Positions 63,291 to 64,000 of a stretch of 64,000 nucleotides of DNA are shown one piece after another. The DNA comes from Comamonadaceae bacterium PBBC2. GTDB lineage: Bacteria > Pseudomonadota > Gammaproteobacteria > Burkholderiales > Burkholderiaceae_C. Each line of letters starts with the position of its first letter. The first letter of the stretch is position 1. Under the pieces are notes generated by a model, which worked only from the letters and a program-made list of their open reading frames with translations, was not told the DNA's origin and ran no database searches. Location of the stretch: positions 1 through 64,000 of the forward strand of contig NKIO01000007.1 of assembly GCA_002255935.1 (NCBI GenBank), read 5' to 3'. Made by a program: the position numbers and the translations under genes.

Positions 63291-64000
63291 CTAGCGTTGT
63301 AAGTAGCGGGATTGCGTGACGGCCTCCAACGGAACCCCGCCGCGCACGCTGTGCAGAGGGACCAGCTTGAACGACTCCAGCGCGTTCTCGGCCTTGCCAT
63401 CGGTGGTGATGGCCAGGGCAATGGTGTTCTCGCCATTCGGATTCAGAATGCCCGGCGGGATCACAAACACGCGCTGCGGCCCGACGTGGGCGATGAACTG
63501 CCCCATGTTCCAGCCGTTCACAAAAATCAGCGCACGGTTTTCACGGTCCGACCGTGGCTTGCTCGTATCACCAAAGGCCAGGCCCAGTTGGATGTCGTGG
63601 CCCTTGGGCAGGTCCAGCGTGAAGGCTGTGCGCAGCCAGTAGCTGCCGGGCGCGGGTGGCACTGCTGTGGGTGCGCTGCGCTCCCAGTCGGTCTTGAAAT
63701 CATGGTCTTTGGCGGCAGGCAAATGCCAGCCCATGCGTTCACCATAGAGGCCGCCGCTGTTCATCGGGCCGCGCACCAGGTCGGCAATGTCTTCACCGCC
63801 CTTGTTGCCCTGAATTTTCCACGCGATGGGTGTGCCAAAGCGCGGGCCGCTGCGTGACGACAACGAGGCCGATATCAACCCACGTGCCTCCTTGTGGGCA
63901 TCATCCGCAAACAGGTCCCAGTTGTGGGAGTTGTTGCGCACCAGCACCGACAGCACATGCTCGCCGGGCGACAGGTTCTGCAGTGTGGTGCGGAAGGTGT
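63291..64000 (-). CDS. GH35 beta-galactosidase, C-terminal part (5' end outside window)
   Basis: The frame stays open to the right edge, so only the last ~236 residues are seen and the true start is beyond 64000. The segment has the C-terminal jelly-roll domains of GH35: SYWLRTAFTLDLPKGHDIQL and LIFVNGWNMGQFIAHVGPQ, then VIPPGILNPNGENTIAL. GH35 enzymes release beta-galactose from galactan side chains. The catalytic barrel is not in the window. It is first in the minus operon with the esterase fusion and TBDR. Confidence 0.85.
   Translation of the reverse strand, partial: TFRTTLQNLSPGEHVLSVLVRNNSHNWDLFADDAHKEARGLISASLSSRSGPRFGTPIAWKIQGNKGGEDIADLVRGPMNSGGLYGERMGWHLPAAKDHDFKTDWERSAPTAVPPAPGSYWLRTAFTLDLPKGHDIQLGLAFGDTSKPRSDRENRALIFVNGWNMGQFIAHVGPQRVFVIPPGILNPNGENTIALAITTDGKAENALESFKLVPLHSVRGGVPLEAVTQSRYLQR

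Overview
The window looks like a chromosomal segment of a betaproteobacterium of the Comamonadaceae type (Rhodoferax/Polaromonas-like). This is an inference from moderately high GC, the TonB/ExbB/ExbD/ExbD and duplicated oligopeptide ABC gene sets, a Pseudomonas-type RhaI, and an intergenic repeat of a kind I recall from Comamonadaceae genomes. No rRNA, tRNA or CRISPR array was seen.

Left part (1-15,900): the first codons of an IS1182-type transposase run off the left edge. They are followed by two divergent lipoproteins, a hotdog thioesterase, oligopeptidase A (prlC), an exbB-exbD-exbD-tonB operon ending in a strong terminator, and two large divergent Oar-like TonB-dependent receptors (TBDRs). 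Next (16,000-27,300) come two complete peptide-type ABC importers: a minus-strand SBP-oppABCDF array, and a divergent permease-permease-fused ATPase operon. Together with the receptors, the TonB motor and the peptidase, this suggests a peptide/protein scavenging neighbourhood.

Middle part (27,300-34,450): ordinary accessory genes. These are a VapBC toxin-antitoxin pair with a perfect inverted-repeat operator, a Uma2-family protein, an S33-like alpha/beta hydrolase beside a membrane-anchored AraC-type regulator, a cupin protein, a GNAT acetyltransferase, an RDD protein and two unknowns. Three copies of a dispersed intergenic repeat lie here and a fourth at 58,356.

Right part (34,469-64,000): a large rhamnogalacturonan-I (pectin) utilisation locus. 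It holds a double-headed CE12-type esterase, an exported PL22-like lyase, a TBDR and a PL11 rhamnogalacturonan lyase. A seven-gene minus-strand operon follows: rhaEW, rhaI, cytoplasmic GH28, rhaM, GH2, an esterase and a DUF6250-like protein. A DeoR regulator with rhamnulokinase is divergent from it. Last is a second minus-strand operon with a GH35 beta-galactosidase (cut by the right edge), an esterase/beta-lactamase fusion and a TBDR. The inferred flow is: extracellular or periplasmic lyases and esterases trim RG-I, TBDRs import fragments, GH28/GH2/GH35 finish depolymerisation, and L-rhamnose goes through mutarotase, isomerase, kinase and the aldolase/dehydrogenase to DHAP and lactate.

A visibly lower-GC island (43,176-46,909) interrupts this locus. 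It encodes a macro-domain-like conserved protein, a nuclease-fold-like protein with a small partner, an Ap4A-hydrolase-like metallophosphoesterase and a divergent NrtR-like Nudix regulator with an operator-like inverted repeat over the promoter. This is the best candidate for an undescribed system in the window.
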